Shown piece after piece: positions 41,901 through 57,650 of a stretch of 64,000 bases of DNA. Where the stretch lies: NCBI GenBank assembly GCA_037893225.1, contig JAZGUH010000087.1:1178001-1242000 (forward strand). Reading direction: 5' to 3'. The notes under the pieces are model-generated. The model had not been told where the DNA came from. It did not search any database and saw only the letters and a program-made list of their open reading frames with translations. A program made the translations under genes and the position numbers. This DNA is from Hippasteria phrygiana. Lineage: Eukaryota; Echinodermata; Asteroidea; Valvatida; Goniasteridae. The number at the start of each line of letters is the position of its first letter. Within the stretch, counting starts at the first letter, position 1.

Positions 41901-44900
41901 TTGCATGAAATATCAACCAAATTCAGTAATTTTGACATGTATGGATAGCTTAGATCTGGCGCTACATGTTGCAATTATCGGCGGCTTCTTAGAGTTAAAA
42001 CTTGTGGAGAAAATTCAAACCTCGCAATGTTTATTTTCTTTCCGGCCAACATCTGTGTACATGTTACCGTCTATTTATTGCTCCATGCCTGTCAAATTCC
42101 CTGGGGTATGGACTTGCTTTACTCATTCATAATTGCATGAAATATCAACCAAATTCAGTAATGTTGACATGTATGGATAGCTTAGATCTGGCGCTACATG
42201 TTGCAATTATCGGCGGCTTCCCAGAGTTAAAACTTGTGGAGAAAATTCAAACCTCGCAATGTTTATTTTCTTTCCGGCCAACATCTGTGTGCATATTACC
42301 GTCTATTTATTGCTCCATGCATGTCAAATTCCCTGGGGTATGGACTTGCTTTACTCATTCATAATTGCATGAAATATCAACCAAATTCAGTAATTTTGAC
42401 ATGTATGGATAGCTTAGATCTGGCGCTACATGTTGCAATTATCGGCGGCTTCTTAGAGTTAACACTTGTGGAGAAAATTCAAACCTCGCAATGTTTATTT
42501 TCTTTCCGGCCAACATCTGTGTACATGTTACCGTCTATTTATTGCTTCATGCCTGTCAAATTCCCTGGGGTATGGACTTGCTTTACTCATTCATAATTGC
42601 ATGAAATATCAACCAAATGCAGTAATTTTGACATGTATGGATAGCTTAGATCTGGCGCTACATGTTGCAATTATCGGCGGCTTCTTAGAGTTAACACTTG
42701 TGGAGAAAATTCAAACCTCGCAATGTTTATTTTCTTTCCGGCCAACATCTGTGTACATGTTACCGTCTATTTATTGCTTCATGCCTGTCAAATTCCCTGG
42801 GGTATGGACTTGCTTTATTCATTCATAATTGCATGAAATATCAACCAAATGCAGTATTTTTGACATGTATGGATAGCTTAGATCTGGCGCTACATGTTGC
42901 AATCATCGGCGGCTTCCTAGAGTTAAAGCTTGTGGAGAAAATTCAAACCTCGCAATGTTTATTTTCTTTCCGGCCAACATCTGTGTACATGTTACCGTCT
43001 ATTTATTGCTCCATGCCTGTCAAATTCCCTGGGGTATGGACTTGCTTTACTCATTCATAATTGCATGAAATATCAACCAAATTCAGTAATTTTGACATGT
43101 ATGGATAGCTTAGATCTGGCGCTACATGTTGCAATTATCGGCGGCTTCTTAGAGTTAACACTTGTGGAGAAAATTCAAACCTCGCAATGTTTATTTTCTT
43201 TCCGGCCAACATCTGTGTACATGTTACCGTCTATTTATTGCTTCATGCCTGTCAAATTCCCTGGGGTATGGACTTGCTTTACTCATTCATAATTGCATGA
43301 AATATCAACCAAATGCAGTAATTTTGACAAGTATGTATAGCTTAGATCTGGCGCTACATGTTGCAATTATCGGCGGCTTCTTAGAGTTAACACTTGTGGA
43401 GAAAATTCAAACCTCGCAATGTTTATTTTCTTTCCGGCCAACATCTGTGTACATGTTACCTACCGTCTATTTATTGCTCCATGCATGTCAAATTCCCTGG
43501 GGTATGGACTTGCTTTACTCATTCATAATTGCATGAAATATCAACCAAATTCAGTAATTTTGACATGTATGGATAGCTTAGATCTGGCGCTACATGTTGC
43601 AATTATCGGCGGCTTCTTAGAGTTAAAACTTGTGGAGAAAATTCAAACCTCGCAATGTTTATTTTCTTTCCGGCCAACATCTGTGTACATGTTACCGTCT
43701 ATTTATTGCTCCATGCCTGTCAAATTCCCTGGGGTATGGACTTGCTTTACTCATTCATAATTGCATGAAATATCAACCAAATTCAGTAATGTTGACATGT
43801 ATGGATAGCTTAGATCTGGCGCTACATGTTGCAATTATCGGCGGCTTCCCAGAGTTAAAACTTGTGGAGAAAATTCAAACCTCGCAATGTTTATTTTCTT
43901 TCCGGCCAACATCTGTGTGCATATTACCGTCTATTTATTGCTCCATGCATGTCAAATTCCCTGGGGTATGGACTTGCTTTACTCATTCATAATTGCATGA
44001 AATATCAACCAAATTCAGTAATTTTGACATGTATGGATAGCTTAGATCTGGCGCTACATGTTGCAATTATCGGCGGCTTCTTAGAGTTAAAACTTGTGGA
44101 GAAAATTCAAACCTCGCAATGTTTATTTTCTTTCCGGCCAACATCTGTGTACATGTTACCGTCTATTTATTGCTCCATGCCTGTCAAATTCCCTGGGTAT
44201 GGACTTGCTTTACTCATTCATAATTGCATGAAATATCAACCAAATGCAGTATTTTTGACATGTATGGATAGCTTAGATCTGGCGCTACATGTTGCAATCA
44301 TCGGCGGCTTCCTAGAGTTAAAACTTGTGGAGAAAATTCAAACCTCGCAATGTTTATTTTCTTTCCGGCCAACATCTGTGTACATGTTACCGTCTATTTA
44401 TTGCTTCATGCCTGTCAAATTCCCTGGGGTATGGACTTGCTTTACTCATTCATAATTGCATGAAATATCAACCAAATGCAGTAATTTTGACATGTATGTA
44501 TAGCTTAGATCTGGCGCTACATGTTGCAATCATCGGCGGCTTCCCAGAGTTAAAACTTGTGGAGAAAATTCAAACCTCGCAATGTTTATTTTCTTTCCGG
44601 CCAACATCTGTGTACATGTTACCGTCTATTTATTGCTCCATGCATGTCAAATTCCCAGGGGTATGGACTTGCTTTATTCATTCATAATTGCATGAAATAT
44701 CAACCAAATGCAGTATTTTTGACATGTATGGATAGCTTAGATCTGGCGCTACATGTTGCAATCATCGGCGGCTTCCTAGAGTTAAAACTTGTGGAGAAAA
44801 TTCAAACCTCGCAATGTTTATTTTCTTTCCGGCCAACATCTGTGTACATGTTACCGTCTATTTATTGCTCCATGCCTGTCAAATTCCCTGGGGTATGGAC

Positions 44901-47900
44901 TTGCTTTACTCATTCATAATTGCATGAAATATCAACCAAATTCAGTAATTTTGACATGTATGGATAGCTTAGATCTGGCGCTACATGTTGCAATTATCGG
45001 CGGCTTCCCAGAGTTAAAACTTGTGGAGAAAATTAAAACCTCGCAATGTTTATTTTCTTTCCGGCCAACATCTGTGTGCATATTACCGTCTATTTATTGC
45101 TCCATTCATGTCAAATTCCCTGGGGTATGGACTTGCTTTACTCATTCATAATTGCATGAAATATCAACCAAATTCAGTAATTTTGACATGTATGGATAGC
45201 TTAGATCTGGCGCTACATGTTGCAATTATCGGCGGCTTCTTAGAGTTAACACTTGTGGAGAAAATTCAAACCTCGCAATGTTTATTTTCTTTCCGGCCAA
45301 CATCTGTGTACATGTTACCGTCTATTTATTGCTCCATGCATGTCAAATTCCCTGGGGTATGGACTTGCTTTACTCATTCATAATTGCATGAAATATCAAC
45401 CAAATGCAGTAATTTTTACATGTATGTATAGCTTAGATCTGGCGCTACATGTTGCAATCATCGGCGGCTTCCCAGAGTTAAAACTTGTGGAGAAAATTCA
45501 AACCTCGCAATGTTTATTTTCTTTCCGGCCAACATCTGTGTACATGTTACCGTCTATTTATTGCTCCATGCCTGTCAAATTCCCTGGGGTATGGACTTGC
45601 TTTACTCATTGCATGAAATATCAACCAAATGCAGTAATTTTGACATGTATGTATAGCTTAGATCTGGCGCTACATGTTGCAATCATCGGCGGCTTCCCAG
45701 AGTTAAAACTTGTGGAGAAAATTCAAACCTCGCAATGTTTATTTTCTTTCCGGCCAACATCTGTGTGCATATTACCGTCTATTTATTGCTCCATGCCTGT
45801 CAAATTCCCTGGGGTATGGACTTGCTTTACTCATTCATAATTGCATGAAATATCAACCAAATTCAGTAATTTTGACATGTATGGATAGCTTAGATCTGGC
45901 GCTACATGTTGCAATTATCGGCGGCTTCCCAGAGTTAAAACTTGTGGAGAAAATTCAAACCTCGCAATGTTTATTTTCTTTCCGGCCAACATCTGTGTGC
46001 ATATTACCGTCTATTTATTGCTCCATTCATGTCAAATTCCCTGGGGTATGGACTTGCTTTACTCATTCATAATTGCATGAAATATCAACCAAATTCAGTA
46101 ATTTTGACATGTATGGATAGCTTAGATCTGGCGCTACATGTTGCAATTATCGGCGGCTTCTTAGAGTTAACACTTGTGGAGAAAATTCAAACCTCGCAAT
46201 GTTTATTTTCTTTCCGGCCAACATCTGTGTACATGTTACCGTCTATTTATTGCTCCATGCATGTCAAATTCCCTGGGGTATGGACTTGCTTTACTCATTC
46301 ATAATTGCATGAAATATCAACCAAATGCAGTAATTTTGACATGTATGTATAGCTTAGATCTGGCGCTACATGTTGCAATCATCGGCGGCTTCCCAGAGTT
46401 AAAACTTGTGGAAAAAATTCAAACCTCGCAATGTTTATTTTCTTTTCGGCCAACATCTGTGTACATGTTACCGTCTATTTATTGCTCCATGCCTGTCAAA
46501 TTCCCTGGGGTATGGACTTGCTTTACTCATTGCATGAAATATCAACCAAATGCAGTAATTTTGACATGTATGTATAGCTTAGATCTGGCGCTACATGTTG
46601 CAATCATCGGCGGCTTCCCAGAGTTAAAACTTGTGGAGAAAATTCAAACCTCGCAATGTTTATTTTCTTTCCGGCCAACATCTGTGTGCATATTACCGTC
46701 TATTTATTGCTCCATGCATGTCAAATTCCCTGGGGTATGGACTTGCTTTACTCATTCATAATTGCATGAAATATCAACCAAATTCAGTAATTTTGACATG
46801 TATGGATTGCTTAGATCTGGCGCTACATGTTGCAATTATCGGCGGCTTCCCAGAGTTAAAACTTGTGGAGAAAATTCAAACCTCGCAATGTTTATTTTCT
46901 TTCCGGCCAACATCTGTGTGCATATTACCGTCTATTTATTGCTCCATGCATGTCAAATTCCCTGGGGTATGGACTTGCTTTACTCATTCATAATTGCATG
47001 AAATATCAACCAAATTCAGTAATTTTGACATGTATGGATAGCTTAGATCTGGCGCTACATGTTGCAATTATCGGCGGCTTCTTAGAGTTAAAACTTGTGG
47101 AGAAAATTCAAACCTCGCAATGTTTATTTTCTTTCCGGCCAACATCTGTGTACATGTTACCGTCTATTTATTGCTCCATGCCTGTCAAATTCCCTGGGGT
47201 ATGGACTTGCTTTACTCATTCATAATTGCATGAAATATCAACCAAATGCAGTATTTTTGACATGTATGGATAGCTTAGATCTGGCGCTACATGTTGCAAT
47301 CATCGGCGGCTTCCCAGAGTTAAAACTTGTGGAGAAAATTCAAACCTCGCAATGTTTATTTTCTTTCCGGCCAACATCTGTGTACATATTACCGTCTATT
47401 TATTGCTCCATGCATGTCAAATTCCCTTGGGTATGGACTTGCTTTATTCATTCATAATTGCATGAAATATCAACCAAATGCAGTATTTTTGACATGTATG
47501 GATAGCTTAGATCTGGCGCTACATGTTGCAATCATCGGCGGCTTCCTAGAGTTAAAACTTGTGGAGAAAATTCAAACCTCGCAATGTTTATTTTCTTTCC
47601 GGCCAACATCTGTGTACATGTTACCGTCTATTTATTGCTCCATGCATGTCAAATTCCCTGGGGTATGGACTTGCTTTACTCATTCATAATTGCATGAAAT
47701 ATCAACCAAATGCAGTAATTTTGACATGTATGTATAGCTTAGATCTGGCGCTACATGTTGCAATCATCGGCGGCTTCCCAGAGTTAAAACTTGTGGAGAA
47801 AATTCAAACCTCGCAATGTTTATTTTCTTTCCGGCCAACATCTGTGTGCATATTACCGTCTATTTATTGCTCCATGCATGTCAAATTCACTGGGGTATGG

Positions 47901-50900
47901 ACTTGCTTTACTCATTCATAATTGCATGAAATATCAACCAAATGCAGTATTTTTGACATGTATGGATAGCTTAGATCTGGCGCTACATGTTGCAATCATC
48001 GGCGGCTTCCTAGAGTTAAAACTTGTGGAGAAAATTCAAACCTCGCAATGTTTATTTTCTTTCCGGCCAACATCTGTGTACATGTTACCGTCTATTTATT
48101 GCTCCATGCATGTCAAATTCCCTGGGGTATGGACTTGCTTTACTCATTCATAATTGCATGAAATATCAACCAAATGCAGTAATTTTGACATGTATGTATA
48201 GCTTAGATCTGGCGCTACATGTTGCAATCATCGGCGGCTTCCCAGAGTTAAAACTTGTGGAAAAAATTCAAACCTCGCAATGTTTATTTTCTTTTCGGCC
48301 AACATCTGTGTACATGTTACCGTCTATTTATTGCTCCATGCCTGTCAAATTCCCTGGGGTATGGACTTGCTTTACTCATTGCATGAAATATCAACCAAAT
48401 GCAGTAATTTTGACATGTATGTATAGCTTAGATCTGGCGCTACATGTTGCAATCATCGGCGGCTTCCCAGAGTTAAAACTTGTGGAGAAAATTCAAACCT
48501 CGCAATGTTTATTTTCTTTCCGGCCAACATCTGTGTGCATATTACCGTCTATTTATTGCTCCATGCATGTCAAATTCCCTGGGGTATGGACTTGCTTTAC
48601 TCATTCATAATTGCATGAAATATCAACCAAATTCAGTAATTTTGACATGTATGGATAGCTTAGATCTGGCGCTACATGTTGCAATTATCGGCGGCTTCCC
48701 AGAGTTAAAACTTGTGGAGAAAATTCAAACCTCGCAATGTTTATTTTCTTTCCGGCCAACATCTGTGTGCATATTACCGTCTATTTATTGCTCCATGCAT
48801 GTCAAATTCCCTGGGGTATGGACTTGCTTTACTCATTCATAATTGCATGAAATATCAACCAAATTCAGTAATTTTGACATGTATGGATAGCTTAGATCTG
48901 GCGCTACATGTTGCAATTATCGGCGGCTTCTTAGAGTTAAAACTTGTGGAGAAAATTCAAACCTCGCAATGTTTATTTTCTTTCCGGCCAACATCTGTGT
49001 ACATGTTACCGTCTATTTATTGCTCCATGCCTGTCAAATTCCCTGGGGTATGGACTTGCTTTACTCATTCATAATTGCATGAAATATCAACCAAATGCAG
49101 TATTTTTGACATGTATGGATAGCTTAGATCTGGCGCTACATGTTGCAATCATCGGCGGCTTCCCAGAGTTAAAACTTGTGGAGAAAATTCAAACCTCGCA
49201 ATGTTTATTTTCTTTCCGGCCAACATCTGTGTACATATTACCGTCTATTTATTGCTCCATGCATGTCAAATTCCCTTGGGTATGGACTTGCTTTATTCAT
49301 TCATAATTGCATGAAATATCAACCAAATGCAGTATTTTTGACATGTATGGATAGCTTAGATCTGGCGCTACATGTTGCAATCATCGGCGGCTTCCTAGAG
49401 TTAAAACTTGTGGAGAAAATTCAAACCTCGCAATGTTTATTTTCTTTCCGGCCAACATCTGTGTACATGTTACCGTCTATTTATTGCTCCATGCATGTCA
49501 AATTCCCTGGGGTATGGACTTGCTTTACTCATTCATAATTGCATGAAATATCAACCAAATGCAGTAATTTTGACATGTATGTATAGCTTAGATCTGGCGC
49601 TACATGTTGCAATCATCGGCGGCTTCCCAGAGTTAAAACTTGTGGAGAAAATTCAAACCTCGCAATGTTTATTTTCTTTCCGGCCAACATCTGTGTGCAT
49701 ATTACCGTCTATTTATTGCTCCATGCATGTCAAATTCACTGGGGTATGGACTTGCTTTACTCATTCATAATTGCATGAAATATCAACCAAATGCAGTATT
49801 TTTGACATGTATGGATAGCTTAGATCTGGCGCTACATGTTGCAATCATCGGCGGCTTCCTAGAGTTAAAACTTGTGGAGAAAATTCAAACCTCGCAATGT
49901 TTATTTTCTTTCCGGCCAACATCTGTGTACATGTTACCGTCTATTTATTGCTCCATGCCTGTCAAATTCCCTGGGGTATGGACTTGCTTTACTCATTCAT
50001 AATTGCATGAAATATCAACCAAATTCAGTAATTTTGACATGTATGGATAGCTTAGATCTGGCGCTACATGTTGCAATTATCGGCGGCTTCTTAGAGTTAA
50101 CACTTGTGGAGAAAATTCAAACCTCGCAATGTTTATTTTCTTTCCGGCCAACATCTGTGTACATGTTACCGTCTATTTATTGCTCCATGCATGTCAAATT
50201 CCCTGGGGTATGGACTTGCTTTACTCATTCATAATTGCATGAAATATCAACCAAATGCAGTAATATTTACATGTATGTATAGCTTAGATCTGGCGCTACA
50301 TGTTGCAATCATCGGCGGCTTCCCAGAGTTAAAACTTGTGGAGAAAATTCAAACCTCGCAATGTTTATTTTCTTTCCGGCCAACATCTGTGTACATGTTA
50401 CCGTCTATTTATTGCTCCATGCCTGTCAAATTCCCTGGGGTATGGACTTGCTTTACTCATTGCATGAAATATCAACCAAATGCAGTAATTTTGACATGTA
50501 TGTATAGCTTAGATCTGGCGCTACATGTTGCAATCATCGGCGGCTTCCCAGAGTTAAAACTTGTGGAGAAAATTCAAACCTCGCAATGTTTATTTTCTTT
50601 CCGGCCAACATCTGTGTGCATATTACCGTCTATTTATTGCTCCATGCCTGTCAAATTCCCTGGGGTATGGACTTGCTTTACTCATTCATAATTGCATGAA
50701 ATATCAACCAAATTCAGTAATTTTGACATGTATGGATAGCTTAGATCTGGCGCTACATGTTGCAATTATCGGCGGCTTCCCAGAGTTAAAACTTGTGGAG
50801 AAAATTCAAACCTCGCAATGTTTATTTTCTTTCCGGCCAACATCTGTGTGCATATTACCGTCTATTTATTGCTCCATTCATGTCAAATTCCCTGGGGTAT

Positions 50901-53900
50901 GGACTTGCTTTACTCATTCATAATTGCATGAAATATCAACCAAATTCAGTAATTTTGACATGTATGGATAGCTTAGATCTGGCGCTACATGTTGCAATTA
51001 TCGGCGGCTTCTTAGAGTTAACACTTGTGGAGAAAATTCAAACCTCGCAATGTTTATTTTCTTTCCGGCCAACATCTGTGTACATGTTACCGTCTATTTA
51101 TTGCTCCATGCATGTCAAATTCCCTGGGGTATGGACTTGCTTTACTCATTCATAATTGCATGAAATATCAACCAAATGCAGTAATTTTGACATGTATGTA
51201 TAGCTTAGATCTGGCGCTACATGTTGCAATCATCGGCGGCTTCCCAGAGTTAAAACTTGTGGAGAAAATTCAAACCTCGCAATGTTTATTTTCTTTCCGG
51301 CCAACATCTGTGTACATGTTACCGTCTATTTATTGCTCCATGCCTGTCAAATTCCCTGGGGTATGGACTTGCTTTACTCATTGCATGAAATATCAACCAA
51401 ATGCAGTAATTTTGACATGTATGTATAGCTTAGATCTGGCGCTACATGTTGCAATCATCGGCGGCTTCCCAGAGTTAAAACTTGTGGAGAAAATTCAAAC
51501 CTCGCAATGTTTATTTTCTTTCCGGCCAACATCTGTGTGCATATTACCGTCTATTTATTGCTCCATGCATGTCAAATTCCCTGGGGTATGGACTTGCTTT
51601 ACTCATTCATAATTGCATGAAATATCAACCAAATTCAGTAATTTTGACATGTATGGATAGCTTAGATCTGGCGCTACATGTTGCAATTATCGGCGGCTTC
51701 CCAGAGTTAAAACTTGTGGAGAAAATTCAAACCTCGCAATGTTTATTTTCTTTCCGGCCAACATCTGTGTGCATATTACCGTCTATTTATTGCTCCATGC
51801 ATGTCAAATTCCCTGGGGTATGGACTTGCTTTACTCATTCATAATTGCATGAAATATCAACCAAATTCAGTAATTTTGACATGTATGGATAGCTTAGATC
51901 TGGCGCTACATGTTGCAATTATCGGCGGCTTCTTAGAGTTAAAACTTGTGGAGAAAATTCAAACCTCGCAATGTTTATTTTCTTTCCGGCCAACATCTGT
52001 GTACATGTTACCGTCTATTTATTGCTCCATGCCTGTCAAATTCCCTGGGGTATGGACTTGCTTTACTCATTCATAATTGCATGAAATATCAACCAAATGC
52101 AGTATTTTTGACATGTATGGATAGCTTAGATCTGGCGCTACATGTTGCAATCATCGGCGGCTTCCCAGAGTTAAAACTTGTGGAGAAAATTCAAACCTCG
52201 CAATGTTTATTTTCTTTCCGGCCAACATCTGTGTACATATTACCGTCTATTTATTGCTCCATGCATGTCAAATTCCCTTGGGTATGGACTTGCTTTATTC
52301 ATTCATAATTGCATGAAATATCAACCAAATGCAGTATTTTTGACATGTATGGATAGCTTAGATCTGGCGCTACATGTTGCAATCATCGGCGGCTTCCTAG
52401 AGTTAAAACTTGTGGAGAAAATTCAAACCTCGCAATGTTTATTTTCTTTCCGGCCAACATCTGTGTACATGTTACCGTCTATTTATTGCTCCATGCATGT
52501 CAAATTCCCTGGGGTATGGACTTGCTTTACTCATTCATAATTGCATGAAATATCAACCAAATGCAGTAATTTTGACATGTATGTATAGCTTAGATCTGGC
52601 GCTACATGTTGCAATCATCGGCGGCTTCCCAGAGTTAAAACTTGTGGAGAAAATTCAAACCTCGCAATGTTTATTTTCTTTCCGGCCAACATCTGTGTGC
52701 ATATTACCGTCTATTTATTGCTCCATGCATGTCAAATTCACTGGGGTATGGACTTGCTTTACTCATTCATAATTGCATGAAATATCAACCAAATTCAGTA
52801 ATTTTGACATGTATGGATAGCTTAGATCTGGCGCTACATGTTGCAATTATCGGCGGCTTCTTAGAGTTAACACTTGTGGAGAAAATTCAAACCTCGCAAT
52901 GTTTATTTTCTTTCCGGCCAACATCTGTGTACATGTTACCGTCTATGTATTGCTTCATGCCTGTCAAATTCCCTGGGGTATGGACTTGCTTTACTCATTC
53001 ATAATTGCATGAAATATCAACCAAATGCAGTAATTTTGACATGTATGTATAGCTTAGATCTGGCGCTACATGTTGCAATCATCGGCGGCTTCCCAGAGTT
53101 AAAACTTGTGGAGAAAATTCAAACCTCGCAATGTTTATTTTCTTTCCGGCCAACATCTGTGTACATGTTACCGTCTATTTATTGCTCCATGCATGTCAAA
53201 TTCCCAGGGGTATGGACTTGCTTTATTCATTCATAATTGCATGAAATATCAACCAAATGCAGTATTTTTGACATGTATGGATAGCTTAGATCTGGCGCTA
53301 CATGTTGCAATCATCGGCGGCTTCCTAGAGTTAAAACTTGTGGAGAAAATTCAAACCTCGCAATGTTTATTTTCTTTCCGGCCAACATCTGTGTACATGT
53401 TACCGTCTATTTATTGCTCCATGCCTGTCAAATTCCCTGGGGTATGGACTTGCTTTACTCATTCATAATTGCATGAAATATCAACCAAATGCAGTAATTT
53501 TGACATGTATGGATAGCTTAGATCTGGCGCTACATGTTGCAATTATCGGCGGCTTCTTAGAGTTAACACTTGTGGAGAAAATTCAAACCTCGCAATGTTT
53601 ATTTTCTTTCCGGCCAACATCTGTGTACATGTTACCGTCTATTTATTGCTTCATGCCTGTCAAATTCCCTGGGGTATGGACTTGCTTTACTCATTCATAA
53701 TTGCATGAAATATCAACCAAATGCAGTAATTTTGACAAGTATGTATAGCTTAGATCTGGCGCTACATGTTGCAATTATCGGCGGCTTCTTAGAGTTAACA
53801 CTTGTGGAGAAAATTCAAACCTCGCAATGTTTATTTTCTTTCCGGCCAACATCTGTGTACATGTTACCTACCGTCTATTTATTGCTCCATGCATGTCAAA

Positions 53901-56900
53901 TTCCCTGGGGTATGGACTTGCTTTACTCATTCATAATTGCATGAAATATCAACCAAATTCAGTAATTTTGACATGTATGGATAGCTTAGATCTGGCGCTA
54001 CATGTTGCAATTATCGGCGGCTTCTTAGAGTTAAAACTTGTGGAGAAAATTCAAACCTCGCAATGTTTATTTTCTTTCCGGCCAACATCTGTGTACATGT
54101 TACCGTCTATTTATTGCTCCATGCCTGTCAAATTCCCTGGGGTATGGACTTGCTTTACTCATTCATAATTGCATGAAATATCAACCAAATTCAGTAATTT
54201 TGACATGTATGGATAGCTTAGATCTGGCGCTACATGTTGCAATTATCGGCGGCTTCTTAGAGTTAACACTTGTGGAGAAAATTCAAACCTCGCAATGTTT
54301 ATTTTCTTTCCGGCCAACATCTGTGTACATGTTACCGTCTATGTATTGCTTCATGCCTGTCAAATTCCCTGGGGTATGGACTTGCTTTACTCATTCATAA
54401 TTGCATGAAATATCAACCAAATGCAGTAATTTTGACATGTATGTATAGCTTAGATCTGGCGCTACATGTTGCAATCATCGGCGGCTTCCCAGAGTTAAAA
54501 CTTGTGGAGAAAATTCAAACCTCGCAATGTTTATTTTCTTTCCGGCCAACATCTGTGTACATGTTACCGTCTATTTATTGCTCCATGCATGTCAAATTCC
54601 CAGGGGTATGGACTTGCTTTATTCATTCATAATTGCATGAAATATCAACCAAATGCAGTATTTTTGACATGTATGGATAGCTTAGATCTGGCGCTACATG
54701 TTGCAATCATCGGCGGCTTCCTAGAGTTAAAACTTGTGGAGAAAATTCAAACCTCGCAATGTTTATTTTCTTTCCGGCCAACATCTGTGTACATGTTACC
54801 GTCTATTTATTGCTCCATGCCTGTCAAATTCCCTGGGGTATGGACTTGCTTTACTCATTCATAATTGCATGAAATATCAACCAAATGCAGTAATTTTGAC
54901 ATGTATGGATAGCTTAGATCTGGCGCTACATGTTGCAATTATCGGCGGCTTCTTAGAGTTAACACTTGTGGAGAAAATTCAAACCTCGCAATGTTTATTT
55001 TCTTTCCGGCCAACATCTGTGTACATGTTACCGTCTATTTATTGCTTCATGCCTGTCAAATTCCCTGGGGTATGGACTTGCTTTACTCATTCATAATTGC
55101 ATGAAATATCAACCAAATGCAGTAATTTTGACAAGTATGTATAGCTTAGATCTGGCGCTACATGTTGCAATTATCGGCGGCTTCTTAGAGTTAACACTTG
55201 TGGAGAAAATTCAAACCTCGCAATGTTTATTTTCTTTCCGGCCAACATCTGTGTACATGTTACCTACCGTCTATTTATTGCTCCATGCATGTCAAATTCC
55301 CTGGGGTATGGACTTGCTTTACTCATTCATAATTGCATGAAATATCAACCAAATTCAGTAATTTTGACATGTATGGATAGCTTAGATCTGGCGCTACATG
55401 TTGCAATTATCGGCGGCTTCTTAGAGTTAAAACTTGTGGAGAAAATTCAAACCTCGCAATGTTTATTTTCTTTCCGGCCAACATCTGTGTACATGTTACC
55501 GTCTATTTATTGCTCCATGCCTGTCAAATTCCCTGGGGTATGGACTTGCTTTACTCATTCATAATTGCATGAAATATCAACCAAATTCAGTAATGTTGAC
55601 ATGTATGGATAGCTTAGATCTGGCGCTACATGTTGCAATTATCGGCGGCTTCCCAGAGTTAAAACTTGTGGAGAAAATTCAAACCTCGCAATGTTTATTT
55701 TCTTTCCGGCCAACATCTGTGTGCATATTACCGTCTATTTATTGCTCCATGCATGTCAAATTCCCTGGGGTATGGACTTGCTTTACTCATTCATAATTGC
55801 ATGAAATATCAACCAAATTCAGTAATTTTGACATGTATGGATAGCTTAGATCTGGCGCTACATGTTGCAATTATCGGCGGCTTCTTAGAGTTAAAACTTG
55901 TGGAGAAAATACAAACCTCGCAATGTTTATTTTCTTTCCGGCCAACATCTGTGTACATGTTACCGTCTATTTATTGCTCCATGCCTGTCAAATTCCCTGG
56001 GTATGGACTTGCTTTACTCATTCATAATTGCATGAAATATCAACCAAATGCAGTATTTTTGACATGTATGGATAGCTTAGATCTGGCGCTACATGTTGCA
56101 ATCATCGGCGGCTTCCTAGAGTTAAAACTTGTGGAGAAAATTCAAACCTCGCAATGTTTATTTTCTTTCCGGCCAACATCTGTGTACATGTTACCGTCTA
56201 TTTATTGCTTCATGCCTGTCAAATTCCCTGGGGTATGGACTTGCTTTACTCATTCATAATTGCATGAAATATCAACCAAATGCAGTAATTTTGACATGTA
56301 TGTATAGCTTAGATCTGGCGCTACATGTTGCAATCATCGGCGGCTTCCCAGAGTTAAAACTTGTGGAGAAAATTCAAACCTCGCAATGTTTATTTTCTTT
56401 CCGGCCAACATCTGTGTACATGTTACCGTCTATTTATTGCTCCATGCATGTCAAATTCCCAGGGGTATGGACTTGCTTTATTCATTCATAATTGCATGAA
56501 ATATCAACCAAATGCAGTATTTTTGACATGTATGGATAGCTTAGATCTGGCGCTACATGTTGCAATCATCGGCGGCTTCCTAGAGTTAAAACTTGTGGAG
56601 AAAATTCAAACCTCGCAATGTTTATTTTCTTTCCGGCCAACATCTGTGTACATGTTACCGTCTATTTATTGCTCCATGCCTGTCAAATTCCCTGGGGTAT
56701 GGACTTGCTTTACTCATTCATAATTGCATGAAATATCAACCAAATTCAGTAATTTTGACATGTATGGATAGCTTAGATCTGGCGCTACATGTTGCAATTA
56801 TCGGCGGCTTCCCAGAGTTAAAACTTGTGGAGAAAATTAAAACCTCGCAATGTTTATTTTCTTTCCGGCCAACATCTGTGTGCATATTACCGTCTATTTA

Positions 56901-57650
56901 TTGCTCCATTCATGTCAAATTCCCTGGGGTATGGACTTGCTTTACTCATTCATAATTGCATGAAATATCAACCAAATTCAGTAATTTTGACATGTATGGA
57001 TAGCTTAGATCTTGCGCTACATGTTGCAATTATCGGCGGCTTCTTAGAGTTAACACTTGTGGAGAAAATTCAAACCTCGCAATGTTTATTTTCTTTCCGG
57101 CCAACATCTGTGTACATGTTACCGTCTATTTATTGCTCCATGCATGTCAAATTCCCTGGGGTATGGACTTGCTTTACTCATTCATAATTGCATGAAATAT
57201 CAACCAAATGCAGTAATTTTTACATGTATGTATAGCTTAGATCTGGCGCTACATGTTGCAATCATCGGCGGCTTCCCAGAGTTAAAACTTGTGGAGAAAA
57301 TTCAAACCTCGCAATGTTTATTTTCTTTCCGGCCAACATCTGTGTACATGTTACCGTCTATTTATTGCTCCATGCCTGTCAAATTCCCTGGGGTATGGAC
57401 TTGCTTTACTCATTGCATGAAATATCAACCAAATGCAGTAATTTTGACATGTATGTATAGCTTAGATCTGGCGCTACATGTTGCAATCATCGGCGGCTTC
57501 CCAGAGTTAAAACTTGTGGAGAAAATTCAAACCTCGCAATGTTTATTTTCTTTCCGGCCAACATCTGTGTGCATATTACCGTCTATTTATTGCTCCATGC
57601 ATGTCAAATTCCCTGGGGTATGGACTTGCTTTACTCATTCATAATTGCAT
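38989..57650 (+). repeat. Array block IV: 12-kb duplicated segment
   Basis: Marked units from 38,989 to about 42,200 recur from 51,025 to about 54,200 at a constant offset of 12,036 bp (-7 markers 39,346 and 51,382; TACC-duplication markers 41,831 and 53,867). Marked units from 43,162 to about 45,700 recur from 54,966 to about 57,500 at an offset of 11,804 bp. The two offsets differ by exactly 232 bp, so one unit was gained or lost in one copy after duplication. Nested inside are 4-unit spacings (921 bp; 45,253 and 46,174, 50,104 and 51,025, and 57,057 and 57,978). No gene is seen. Confidence 0.87.
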
